Shown here: piece after piece, positions 17,090-25,782 of the stretch
Position numbering within the stretch: the stretch's first letter is position 1
Layout: each line of letters opens with the position of its first letter
Assembly (NCBI GenBank): GCA_902479075.1
Contig: CABSNK010000008.1
Coordinates: 23,846 to 87,845 of the forward strand
Source of the DNA: an uncultured Collinsella sp.
GTDB lineage: Bacteria; Actinomycetota; Coriobacteriia; Coriobacteriales; Coriobacteriaceae
Length of the DNA stretch: 64,000 nucleotides
Direction: 5' to 3'
Position numbers and translations under genes: made by a program
Notes under the pieces: generated by a model
Told to the model about the DNA's origin: nothing
The model's input: only the letters and a program-made list of their open reading frames with translations
The model's database searches: none

Positions 17090-18439
17090 TTGGCGAAAAA
17101 TAGAAATTCCTCTTTCTCATTTAATAAGACTTTGTGGGACATTGACGTTGAGATTCTGCTTATCAAAGTTTCAGTAACAATCTTATTGGCATCCATTTTT
17201 TTTACCGGGATCATCAAGGGCTCACCTTTGATTCGAAATGTCGCACTCTGTTCAGCGCTTTTGATTTCATTCTTACGCGCGATGCGACGACGCAGAAAGT
17301 TTAAGCTTACGATCGTTGGGGTCTTGACCTTGTTGTTTCTTTGCTTTGTCGTTGTGAATCGCGGTAAGGCCCTTTTAACAGGAGGGGGTAGTTCTTGGCT
17401 TGTTGTCTTCACGCTAAGTGCGATCCTTGGGGTGTTGCTGAAGCTTGATACGGATGAGTGGTTTTTTTACATCGCAAAATTAGTAGCAGTATTTGGTCTA
17501 ATTCATGCTTTGGCAACCATTGCATTTCTTATGTTTCCCGGTTTTTATTCAGGATGGTTTAAGCCGAGTTTTTATGCTGGGGTCATAACTGCGAATGATT
17601 ATAAATCTGGCCTTACGTCGCATTATTCAATGAACGGAATGTACCTTGCTTGGGGGCTCATTTCTTCATTTTTTCTTAGTCAGCTTTCTACAGCTAGAAA
17701 TAAAAAGCAATGGGTTGTCTTTTCCATGATTATTTTAATTGGGCTGCTTGCGACTACAAAGCGTGCTCATTTGGTATTTGGTCTTGCGGCTTGTCTTGTG
17801 ATGTACATCCTATTCAATAGAGAATCGGGTTCTTTCGGGGTCCTCTTTAAGCTGTTTATTGTTGCAGTGCTGTTACTGCTCGTTTTGTATTTCGTATCCC
17901 TCTATATACCGGCTATATCTGCAGTGCTCGATCGATTCCAAGGCATGTCGGATGATGAAACATTCGGCGGACGAAGTGATTACTACTCAATCTGTATTGA
18001 AATGTGGAAAGAAAGCCCTCTTACAGGACATGGTTGGGGCTCTTTTACGCAGACTTTGTACCAATCCGGTATTTCTGATTTAAAGCGCCTTTATCTTGCG
18101 GGTAACTTAACTCAAAAGGCTCATAACGTGTATCTTCAGCTGTTGGCTGAGGAGGGGGCTATGGGTCTACTTCTCTTCTTTATTTTGGCGTTTTCAGGCG
18201 TGGCTCGCGCATTTCTTTGCGTTGGACAAAAACGTACCGCAGAACAACGAATAGATCGAGCTGATTCTCTAGGCGTTCTTTCCGTTGGAGTCCAGGTCTT
18301 TTTCCTGATGTACTGCATTACCGGTAATCCACTTTATGACCTTGTTGAGTATTCGATTTATTTATTGCTTGGGCTTTCGTATGTGGCGGCAACGCCGCTT
18401 TGTAAAACCCGTTTGTGCTTCGACGAGTTTCAGTTATAG
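17090..18439 (+). CDS. Wzy/O-antigen-ligase-like polysaccharide polymerase
   Basis: About 449 residues of an integral membrane protein with roughly ten or more hydrophobic segments and a large periplasmic-type loop before the Wzy_C region. LLATTKRAHLVFGLAACLV and SPLTGHGWGSFTQTLY resemble the conserved Arg and His/Gly patches of Wzy and WaaL proteins. It would polymerise flipped repeat units outside the membrane. The start is a TTG at 17090 behind AGGG. Confidence 0.85.
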   Translation: MAKNRNSSFSFNKTLWDIDVEILLIKVSVTILLASIFFTGIIKGSPLIRNVALCSALLISFLRAMRRRRKFKLTIVGVLTLLFLCFVVVNRGKALLTGGGSSWLVVFTLSAILGVLLKLDTDEWFFYIAKLVAVFGLIHALATIAFLMFPGFYSGWFKPSFYAGVITANDYKSGLTSHYSMNGMYLAWGLISSFFLSQLSTARNKKQWVVFSMIILIGLLATTKRAHLVFGLAACLVMYILFNRESGSFGVLFKLFIVAVLLLLVLYFVSLYIPAISAVLDRFQGMSDDETFGGRSDYYSICIEMWKESPLTGHGWGSFTQTLYQSGISDLKRLYLAGNLTQKAHNVYLQLLAEEGAMGLLLFFILAFSGVARAFLCVGQKRTAEQRIDRADSLGVLSVGVQVFFLMYCITGNPLYDLVEYSIYLLLGLSYVAATPLCKTRLCFDEFQL

Positions 18440-18453
18440 ATAGGAGAGAAATT

Positions 18454-20370
18454 GTGATTAGGCCCAATATTGTTACCTTCTTCAATAGCCCCAATTGTGG
18501 AGCGTTTTTGCAGGCTTTTGCTTTGGGAGATGCTCTTGCGAGGATGACGGGTGTCAGCCCAAGGTATGTCGATACCGGTGCCCGGTCAGTACGAAAGAGT
18601 AAAATAGATATATTAAAAAATGTAATCAAATGCCGCGATTTCAATTTAATTGAATTTGAAAGAAAAAAAGTCGATGCATTTAATCGTGCACTTGCTGATT
18701 TTGAAATCGTTTCGTCTTTCAACTTTGACGATAAAGACCTGCTTGTGTTTGGAAGCGACGAAATCTGGAATCTATCTAGAAACGACGTTTCATCCTTCCC
18801 GGCACTCTGGGGTAGCGGAATTAGCGGTGGTGCTGCTCGAATTTCATACGCCCCCTCATCTAATGGTGCAGACTATGAAAAGGTTTCGTGTTCAGTCGAT
18901 TTTTCAAATTCTCTTAAGTCCTTCTACTCAATCTCTTGTCGAGATTCGGTAACGGCCCAGAGCGTTGAAAAATTGATTAAGAATAAAGTCGAGATAGTGT
19001 GTGATCCGACTCTTTTATTAGATTCGGAAGATTACCGTAATATCGCGGAGCCATCAAACGAAAGTGATTATCTGCTCGTTTATTCTTATGGTAATAAAAT
19101 GACGCCATCGGAAATTTCAGAGATTAAGGCGTTTGCGAAATCTCGTGGGCTGAAGTTAATTTCTGCTGGTTTTTCACTTCCATGGTGCGACTGTAGCGTT
19201 CCTGCTGGCCCATTTGAATTTTTAGGTTTAATGGACTCTGCAAGCTTTGTTGTGACCGATACCTTTCATGGAACGGTATTTGCATCGATCTTTCACAAGC
19301 AGTTTGCTTCTTACGCCCGACAAAACACAAAAGTGAACGAATATATGCGCTCTTATTGCTTGTTGAATCATGCTGTAGGTGAATCTAAGGATTTGACCAG
19401 TTGCTTGGAGCAGTCAGACACATTTTCAGATTTCGACAACTGCTGGATTAAAATGCGAGAGCGCTCCCAGGTCTATCTTCAGAAGGCAATTGATTTTTGT
19501 GAGTCCAACATTTGTGATGGCCTAAAGGCCCCGCAGATTTCTATTACTAAGGGTACGTCATTAAATCGTATGACTACGTTCAAAATGGGCGGAAAAGTGG
19601 CACGTATGTGGGAGCCGATCCGTGGAAATAATTTGGCTGTATTGCCCAGGCCTAGGGGTATCTACCGAGTGATTTCTGGTGGCTCAAATCTGCTTGTGTC
19701 TGAACGTACGTTTATCTACGTCATTTCTATGAAAAAATATGACGACACAATTCAAGACCTCGGGGGCGGCAAGTTTAAGATCGGTGCATCAGTTCGAATT
19801 CAGAAGCTGATTTCGTTCCTTAATGAAAACGGATACGGGGGCATTGAGCCTTTAGTCTCTGTTCCAGGTATGTTGGGTGGCCTGATCTGCATGAACGCAT
19901 CAGTTCCCAGTGCTAGTACTTGCATTTCAGATTATCTTGAATCCGTTGATGTGTTTGATGGCGAGCGTACTTTTGCCATGAACAAAGCTAACTGCAAATT
20001 CGGCTATAGGTCGTCGATTTTCCAGAGCGGTAAATTTTTGATTTTAGGCGCTACGTTCAGATTTCCAAAACAAGATCTCTCGATCTCTAGGGAAGCTGTT
20101 AATAATCGATTGTCCAAATGTCGTCAGAATCAGGACAACTCTGCTCCAAATTTCGGAAGCGTTTTTTCCGATTGCTCACTAAAGGCGATGACGTTTATTC
20201 GAAAAAGGGGTCTATCTAACGGAGACATCACTTTCTCGAAGAAAACTAATAATTGGCTTCTTAACAACGGGGGCAATTTTCATGAAGTTTGTTCGGTTTT
20301 AGACAGGGCAATCTTTATCAATAAATTGTTTGCAAAGCAGGCAAAACTCGAAGTTCGAATTTGGAGGTAA
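18454..20370 (+). CDS. Polysaccharide pyruvyl transferase fused to a MurB-like FAD reductase
   Basis: A 638-residue two-domain protein. Residues 1 to about 340 are a polysaccharide pyruvyl transferase (CsaB/WcaK-like): NCGAFLQAFAL, LLVFGSDEIWN, SYAPSSNG and VVTDTFHGTVFASIFHKQFASY. Residues about 365-638 match UDP-N-acetylenolpyruvoylglucosamine reductase: TTFKMGGKVARMWEP, SGGSNLLVSE (FAD pyrophosphate site), VPGMLGGLICMNAS, KFGYRSSIFQ (catalytic Arg, near 518), NFGSVFSDC (catalytic Ser, near 569) and KLEVRIW (catalytic Glu, near 633). All three MurB catalytic positions are kept. Start GTG 18454 follows TAGGAGAG. It lies between wzy and wzx, so it acts on the polysaccharide, not on peptidoglycan precursors. 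Confidence 0.85.
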   Translation: MIRPNIVTFFNSPNCGAFLQAFALGDALARMTGVSPRYVDTGARSVRKSKIDILKNVIKCRDFNLIEFERKKVDAFNRALADFEIVSSFNFDDKDLLVFGSDEIWNLSRNDVSSFPALWGSGISGGAARISYAPSSNGADYEKVSCSVDFSNSLKSFYSISCRDSVTAQSVEKLIKNKVEIVCDPTLLLDSEDYRNIAEPSNESDYLLVYSYGNKMTPSEISEIKAFAKSRGLKLISAGFSLPWCDCSVPAGPFEFLGLMDSASFVVTDTFHGTVFASIFHKQFASYARQNTKVNEYMRSYCLLNHAVGESKDLTSCLEQSDTFSDFDNCWIKMRERSQVYLQKAIDFCESNICDGLKAPQISITKGTSLNRMTTFKMGGKVARMWEPIRGNNLAVLPRPRGIYRVISGGSNLLVSERTFIYVISMKKYDDTIQDLGGGKFKIGASVRIQKLISFLNENGYGGIEPLVSVPGMLGGLICMNASVPSASTCISDYLESVDVFDGERTFAMNKANCKFGYRSSIFQSGKFLILGATFRFPKQDLSISREAVNNRLSKCRQNQDNSAPNFGSVFSDCSLKAMTFIRKRGLSNGDITFSKKTNNWLLNNGGNFHEVCSVLDRAIFINKLFAKQAKLEVRIWR

Positions 20371-20378
20371 CTCTATTC

Positions 20379-21848
20379 GTGGACGTGCTTAAACACAAGT
20401 TAAACCCAGGCAAGCGTAGGCAGTCCGGTTTAAGAGCTGCTATGTTCATTCAGTTTGGAGCTAAGTATATTAACGTGGCTTTAACGCTGATTGTAACAAT
20501 GGTGCTTGCGAGAATCTTGACCCCAGCTCAGTATGGCGTAATGTCCGTTATCAGTGTGTTTCTCGGTCTATTTTCAGTAATATCGAATGTAGGAATTGGC
20601 GCCGCAGTTGTCCAGTACCGTGATCTTTCCGATGACGAATGCAGCGGTCTTCTTTCGTTTACATTTTTGCTTGGAATTGTGCTGGCTTTTGCATTCTGTT
20701 TCCTCTCCTTTCCCATATCGCTTGCATATGGAAACGAGGAATACGTTCCAATGATGTGCCTTGCGTCTCTATCTGTTGTTTTTAATGCAGCAAATATGGT
20801 GCCAAATGGCATTCTCTTACGGGATAAGATGTTCCTCACGTCGGGCGTTCGACTCGTTGTTACCTCTCTTGCCTCCAGCTTGATAGCGATACTTCTAGCA
20901 CTTAAGGGTTTGGGCGTTTACTCTCTCATTTTAAATACTGTCTTACAGGCTTTATTTGTTCTTATCTGGAATCTCATTTCGATTGACCTACCAATTGGTA
21001 ACAGGGAAATGAAATCTGCACTTAACAAGATTAAACGCTTCTCTTCCTTTCAGTTCCTTTCTCAGGTCCTTCAGTATTTCATTCGAAATTTGGACAACAT
21101 GCTTATAGGGGCTGTGCTTGGATCTACCACTCTGGGTTATTACGATAAGGCTTATAGACTTGCTAAATATCCAATCGAGATAGTTCCAAGTACAATTGGA
21201 CCAGTACTAAAATCATTTTTTTCAGCAGCTGAGGGCGATCTCAATCGTATATATGACCTCTTCTATAAGGTTGAAAAGACTATGTCGATTGTGGGGGTTT
21301 TCGCCAGTGTATTCTTTGCTCTTTCCGCATCGGAACTCATTGGTCTTTTCTTTGGAGGGCAATGGGCTGACTCTGTTGAGCCCTTTGCAATATTAAGTGT
21401 CAGTATTGTCTTTCAAATGTTGAACTACATGGTTTTCTCAGTTCTTGAGGGATTAAAACGTACGGATTATTTGTTTAAGCACATCCTTATTACAAGCTTA
21501 ACAATGGTTGCGATGCTTCTGATTGGGTTGAAAATTGGAACTCTTAACGCCGTCGCCTCAATGGTTAGCGCATATTTTATTTTTAGCACCATTCCATTTC
21601 TGTATTTTGTTGTCTTCAAGGGCTTTGGCAGAAGCGTGACCAAATTTGTTCTCGGGTTTGCTCCGGAGTTCTGCTCTGGTTTACTTTCCGGTCTTGTAAT
21701 GGCCGCCGTTTCCAGATTGCTTCCGACGCCATCTTTATTATCCCTTTTTTTAAAACTAGTTTGTGGCGGTGGCGCTTACTTGTTATTGATTTGGAAATTG
21801 GGTCAGATTAGGTATCTTAAAATGCTCTTTAAAAGGTCGGTAAATTAA
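20379..21848 (+). CDS. Wzx-type lipid-linked oligosaccharide flippase
   Basis: 489 residues with about 12-14 membrane segments of the MOP/polysaccharide transporter family. The N-terminus FGAKYINVALTLIVTMVLAR followed by ILTPAQYGVMSV is characteristic. It moves the finished repeat unit on undecaprenyl diphosphate across the membrane for Wzy. GTG 20379 is chosen because GGAGG lies 11 bases upstream. The frame opens earlier at a TTG inside the previous gene's end. Confidence 0.92.
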   Translation: MDVLKHKLNPGKRRQSGLRAAMFIQFGAKYINVALTLIVTMVLARILTPAQYGVMSVISVFLGLFSVISNVGIGAAVVQYRDLSDDECSGLLSFTFLLGIVLAFAFCFLSFPISLAYGNEEYVPMMCLASLSVVFNAANMVPNGILLRDKMFLTSGVRLVVTSLASSLIAILLALKGLGVYSLILNTVLQALFVLIWNLISIDLPIGNREMKSALNKIKRFSSFQFLSQVLQYFIRNLDNMLIGAVLGSTTLGYYDKAYRLAKYPIEIVPSTIGPVLKSFFSAAEGDLNRIYDLFYKVEKTMSIVGVFASVFFALSASELIGLFFGGQWADSVEPFAILSVSIVFQMLNYMVFSVLEGLKRTDYLFKHILITSLTMVAMLLIGLKIGTLNAVASMVSAYFIFSTIPFLYFVVFKGFGRSVTKFVLGFAPEFCSGLLSGLVMAAVSRLLPTPSLLSLFLKLVCGGGAYLLLIWKLGQIRYLKMLFKRSVN

Positions 21849-21952
21849 CAGTTACATAATTTCGGATCAATTACAGAAGAGAAATCTCGTCGCTTATCAA
21901 AATCATTAGGCATTCTTATTGCTTGGAAAGATACTATTAATTGGAGAATGAC

Positions 21953-23212
21953 ATGAAGATCGCTGTCGCCGGTACCGGTTACGTCGGCCTGTCCCTCGCC
22001 GTCCTGCTCTCGCAGCACAACGAGGTGCACGCGCTGGACATCGTGCCCGAGAAGGTCGAGAAGATCAACAACTACGTATCGCCCATCCAGGACGACGAGA
22101 TCGAGCGCTTCCTGGCGGAGGCCGAGGCGGGGGAGCGCGAGCTCGACCTGCACGCCACCGTCGACGTGGCGGAGGCCTACACGGGCGCCGACTACGCCGT
22201 GATCGCCACGCCCACCAACTACGACTCGGAAAAGAACTTCTTCGACACGAGCTCCGTCGAGGCCGCCATCGCCGCGGTGCGCTCGGTGAACCCCGACGCC
22301 TGGATCGTCATCAAGTCCACCATCCCGGTGGGCTACACCGCGGGCCTTCGCGAGAAGTTGGGTGATAGCAAGATCTTCTTCAGCCCCGAGTTCCTGCGCG
22401 AGAGCAAGGCGCTCTACGACAACCTGCACCCCAGCCGCATCGTGGTGGGCGCGCCGAAGGACGACCCTGAGGCCGTCGCCGCGGCGGAGAAGTTCGCCGG
22501 CCTGCTCGCGCAGGGTGCCGACCCCGCCGAGCTGGAGCGCGTGAACGCCGACGGCTCCAAGGGCATCCCGGAGCTCGTGCTGGGCACCACCGAGGCCGAG
22601 GCCGTCAAGCTCTTCGCCAACACGTACCTGGCGCTGCGCGTGGCCTACTTCAACGAGCTCGACACCTACTGCGAGGTGCGAGGACTCAACACCCGCGACG
22701 TCATCGACGGCGTGTGCCTGGAGCCTCGCATCGGCAGCCACTACAACAACCCGAGTTTCGGATACGGCGGCTACTGCCTGCCCAAGGACACCAAGCAGCT
22801 GCTGGCAAATTATAAAGACGTGCCGCAGAACCTGATCGAGGCCATCGTGGAGGCCAACCGCACCCGCAAGGACTTCGTTGCCGACGAGGTGCTGCAGATG
22901 GTATGGGACCGCGTGTACGAGGGCAAGCCGAAGCCGGTCGTGGGCGTCTACCGCCTGACGATGAAGTCCAACTCCGACAACTTCCGCGCGAGCTCCATCC
23001 AGGGCGTCATGAAGCGCGTGAAGGCCAAGGGCGTGCCCGTGGTGGTCTACGAGCCCACGCTGGACGCGCCGGAGTTCTTCGGCTCCGAGGTGACCCACGA
23101 CCTGGAGGCCTTCAAGGCCGGCTGCGACGTGATCGTCGCCAACCGCTGGAGCGACGAGCTCGCGGACGTGGCGGACAAGGTGTACACGAGGGATCTGTTT
23201 AAGCGGGACTAG
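21953..23212 (+). CDS. ugd: UDP-glucose 6-dehydrogenase
   Basis: Oxidises UDP-glucose to UDP-glucuronate with NAD (some relatives use UDP-ManNAc). KIAVAGTGYVGLSLAVLLSQ is the NAD-binding Rossmann start, IKSTIPVGYTAGL and FSPEFLRESKALYD follow, and FGYGGYCLPKDTKQL holds the catalytic Cys. The 419-residue length is normal. Its GC content is much higher than the genes before it and resembles the core chromosome, so it may be native DNA next to imported glycosyltransferases. ATG 21953 follows TGGAG. A strong terminator comes 56 bases after the stop. Confidence 0.95.
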   Translation: MKIAVAGTGYVGLSLAVLLSQHNEVHALDIVPEKVEKINNYVSPIQDDEIERFLAEAEAGERELDLHATVDVAEAYTGADYAVIATPTNYDSEKNFFDTSSVEAAIAAVRSVNPDAWIVIKSTIPVGYTAGLREKLGDSKIFFSPEFLRESKALYDNLHPSRIVVGAPKDDPEAVAAAEKFAGLLAQGADPAELERVNADGSKGIPELVLGTTEAEAVKLFANTYLALRVAYFNELDTYCEVRGLNTRDVIDGVCLEPRIGSHYNNPSFGYGGYCLPKDTKQLLANYKDVPQNLIEAIVEANRTRKDFVADEVLQMVWDRVYEGKPKPVVGVYRLTMKSNSDNFRASSIQGVMKRVKAKGVPVVVYEPTLDAPEFFGSEVTHDLEAFKAGCDVIVANRWSDELADVADKVYTRDLFKRD

Positions 23213-23267
23213 GGGAGTGCTGACGGCGCTCGAGGGCTCGACCTATATCAAAATCATCTAACCTGAG

Positions 23268-23305
23268 GACGGGGGCGTATCGGCACAAGCCGATACGCCC
23301 CCGTC
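23268..23305 (+). terminator. Terminator at the end of the polysaccharide locus
   Basis: A 17-bp perfect GC-rich stem (23268-23284 with 23289-23305) with loop ACAA, followed by TTTA. Between it and the next gene (23306-23575) I see no other clear feature. Confidence 0.85.
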
Positions 23306-23575
23306 TTTACCTGGTCGTAAAGTCCACGGCAACAGTCTCCACATATGCGAACTCAACACTATCTCGCAGTTTACCTAGGCGCTGATATTTGTTTTGAGCT
23401 CGCAAGGACAACCACTCAATGGTTATACAGGATGTAGAATCAACGAAATCCAAGTTAGTTGCAAACTATTGACTTGATAGGGGTTGAAATTGCTGGGTGA
23501 ATCTATTCTCGTTTCAATGCTATCTTCCCTTGTTGGCACCCTAATCGGCGCGGCGTAACGCTGCTCGCAACACAC

Positions 23576-24016
23576 ATGACTATCAGGCATCAAAACGAGC
23601 TTGAAGACATGAAAAGAAGACTAACGCTAGAGGATGATTGGCGACAATACGAAAGGGAAAACCTGACGCGTCTTCAAGAAGCGATTCAGCACAGCATGCG
23701 CGCCAACGCGAAGCGCTATGCCCAAATGCTGAAGCATGCCGCAGCCGGAAGAAAATCTATCGAGTGGCTTATTGACGACGATGACTCTGAAGCTCAGCGT
23801 CGGTATTTAGAGGATATCCTTTTGCTTAGCGCGCGATTGCCCGGTAATGGACTAAACGACGCCATGATGTACCGCGAAAAAACGCGCCGTATGTCGCTCG
23901 AATCGCAAAACGAGTCGCAGCTAAATGCCGCAATGAATGAACTTATAAAGCAATACGACCTATGCATGGCGCTTGTGGGCGAAAAGCTTCGGCGATGCAT
24001 AGGTAGCTATGAATAA
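23576..24016 (+). CDS. Coiled-coil hypothetical protein, probably lacking its membrane anchor through a frameshift
   Basis: 146 residues, strongly helical and charged (MKRRLTLEDDWRQYERENLT), not recognised. Immediately upstream, in another frame from about 23484, lies LGESILVSMLSSLVGTLIGAA, a plausible membrane segment ending at a TAA (23556). A -1 shift at 23553-23557 would join them as TLIGAAVTLLATHMTIRHQ, giving one membrane-anchored coiled-coil protein of about 170 residues. This suggests loss of one G. The shortened form could still start at ATG 23576. It precedes the Gabija genes but is not a known part of that system. Confidence 0.55.
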   Translation: MTIRHQNELEDMKRRLTLEDDWRQYERENLTRLQEAIQHSMRANAKRYAQMLKHAAAGRKSIEWLIDDDDSEAQRRYLEDILLLSARLPGNGLNDAMMYREKTRRMSLESQNESQLNAAMNELIKQYDLCMALVGEKLRRCIGSYE

Positions 24017-24061
24017 ATAATGTGCTGATACCAAGACTTTAAGAACGGCGGTGGTTCTACC

Positions 24062-25782
24062 ATGAGAATCGAAAAAGTTCATATCAAAGGATTTCGGAAC
24101 TTCGACGACGTCGTCGTCGAGCTTGGAAAGAAGACTCTTGTGTTCGGACCCAACGATTCGGGGAAGACCAACTTCCTCTTTGCTCTGAGGATCCTTTTCG
24201 ACCCCAACTTTTCCGCTAGGGATTTCGAGCTTACTGCATCCGATTTTAACTGCACAAGCAATCCCTATCGTGTGGAGATAACTGCGACATTATGCGATAT
24301 CCACGAGGATTGTCTGATTAGTGCGTTTGGCGGTAGGCTAGCCAACGGCAGAACCGTTATTGGCTATACCTGTAGCCGAGATGGGGACTATTCGTTCTTG
24401 GCTGGAAATGAAGTATCCGAGATCGAATCTGTGCAGTCTCGCTTCTATATCAAGCATCAGCGCTCGAGTATGTCGATAGCACCCGTGACGCCACCCGATT
24501 CCTCAAACGCAGTCAGGCAACGCTACTCGAAGCCGCGCGCAACAATCGAAACGAGGACGATGCTCATGACGATGACGTTTCAATCAAAGGAATCCAAGAC
24601 AGCCTCGAATCGTTGAATGACGGGATTAGTGAGTTACATTACATAGCTAATGCCCTTAAATCAGTTAACGACGAGATGGCTAGGATGTCGGCGTTGAACG
24701 AGGGGCGCGAGGCCCGTCTTGTGGCTGGAAACTCGGACGCGGGTAAACTGCTTGATAACCTTCAACTCGCCTATCTGTCCGACGATGCTCCCTTGACTTT
24801 TGGCGGTGAGGGCCGAAGCAACCAACTGTTCTTCTCTACTTGGCTTTCTCAGAGAAGCCTGAAAAGCCCCGTTGAGAAGGTGACTATTGTCGCTATAGAG
24901 GAGCCTGAGGCGCACCTTCATCCGCAGCAGCAGCGGGCATTGGCAAAGTATCTTTCTGGCTGCATTGACGGGCAGGTTCTCATTACTACTCATTCGCCTC
25001 AGATTGTCGAAAAATTTGTGTCCGATGCACTTGTGATGATGGGTGGCATGGGTAAGCCCGTCTGTTCTGGCGCTAACCTCAGCAGGGAAGTTAAGGCCCT
25101 GGGCTATCGTCTCAACCCTATCGTGGCGGAAGTCTTTTTCAGCCGCGGGGTATTCTTGGTGGAAGGGCCATCGGAAACCATCTTCTTCCGAGCCCTTGCA
25201 AAAGCCATCGGCATAAATCTTGACCGGGAGAATCTGACGATTCTCTCTGTAGATGGCGTCGGCTTCAAGCCTTACGTGCTTTGTTGCGAGGCCCTTGGGA
25301 TTCCCTGGATATTGCGCACCGACAACGATGTGTTCAAAGTCCCAAAGAGGGAACAATACAGGCTTGCCGGCGTTACTCGTGCATATGGAATCGCTGAATC
25401 TCTTGGGCGCGCCTGCGCTGAATCGGCTTGGCTTAAAGTCAGGGATTCCTTAACGTGGGATGGCGGACCTGCTGTCCCTATTGAGGTTGCCTCGGTTGTC
25501 AATGAGCTGCGCAACTCCCTTAATTTTGAAGGGATTTATCTTTCAGATCGCGACCTTGAGCATGATCTTATCGCGAGCGATCTTCGCAGCGTGCTGGAAG
25601 AGCATTATGGCCTGGAAGACCAGGAAGATCTTTACGCTGCAATGACCAAGCGCAAGGCCGAGAGTATGCATGCGTTCATCGTTAAGCATTCAAGCGAATT
25701 GGGATGTCTTGCAGAAAGCGCTTTCTGCCAACCGCTTCGGAGACTCCAGCTGTTGGCTTCTGTGAGCCGTTGTGATGATTAA
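24062..25782 (+). pseudogene. gajA: Gabija GajA: OLD-family ATPase/TOPRIM endonuclease, frameshifted
   Basis: The N-terminal ABC-type ATPase half reads MRIEKVHIKGFRNFDDVVVE and LVFGPNDSGKTNFLFAL (Walker A). The remainder is in the -1 frame from about 24460: ALEYVDSTRDATRFLKRSQA, VAIEEPEAHLHPQQQRAL (Walker B) and ITTHSPQIVEKF, then a TOPRIM domain with FLVEGPSETIFFRALAK and LRTDNDVF (metal-binding acidic residues). Rejoined, the protein is about 573 residues, the usual GajA length. In the given frame the first part ends at 24616, and an internal start at 24613 could give only the C-terminal half. No slippery heptamer is visible at the break, so a one-base loss (a G after CAT CAG) is the simplest reading. 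GajA nicks phage DNA and works with the helicase downstream. Confidence 0.85.

Noticed and set aside
24440..24480. Programmed frameshifting in gajA
   Set aside because: No X XXY YYZ heptamer or clear downstream structure at the break; a simple one-base loss is more likely.
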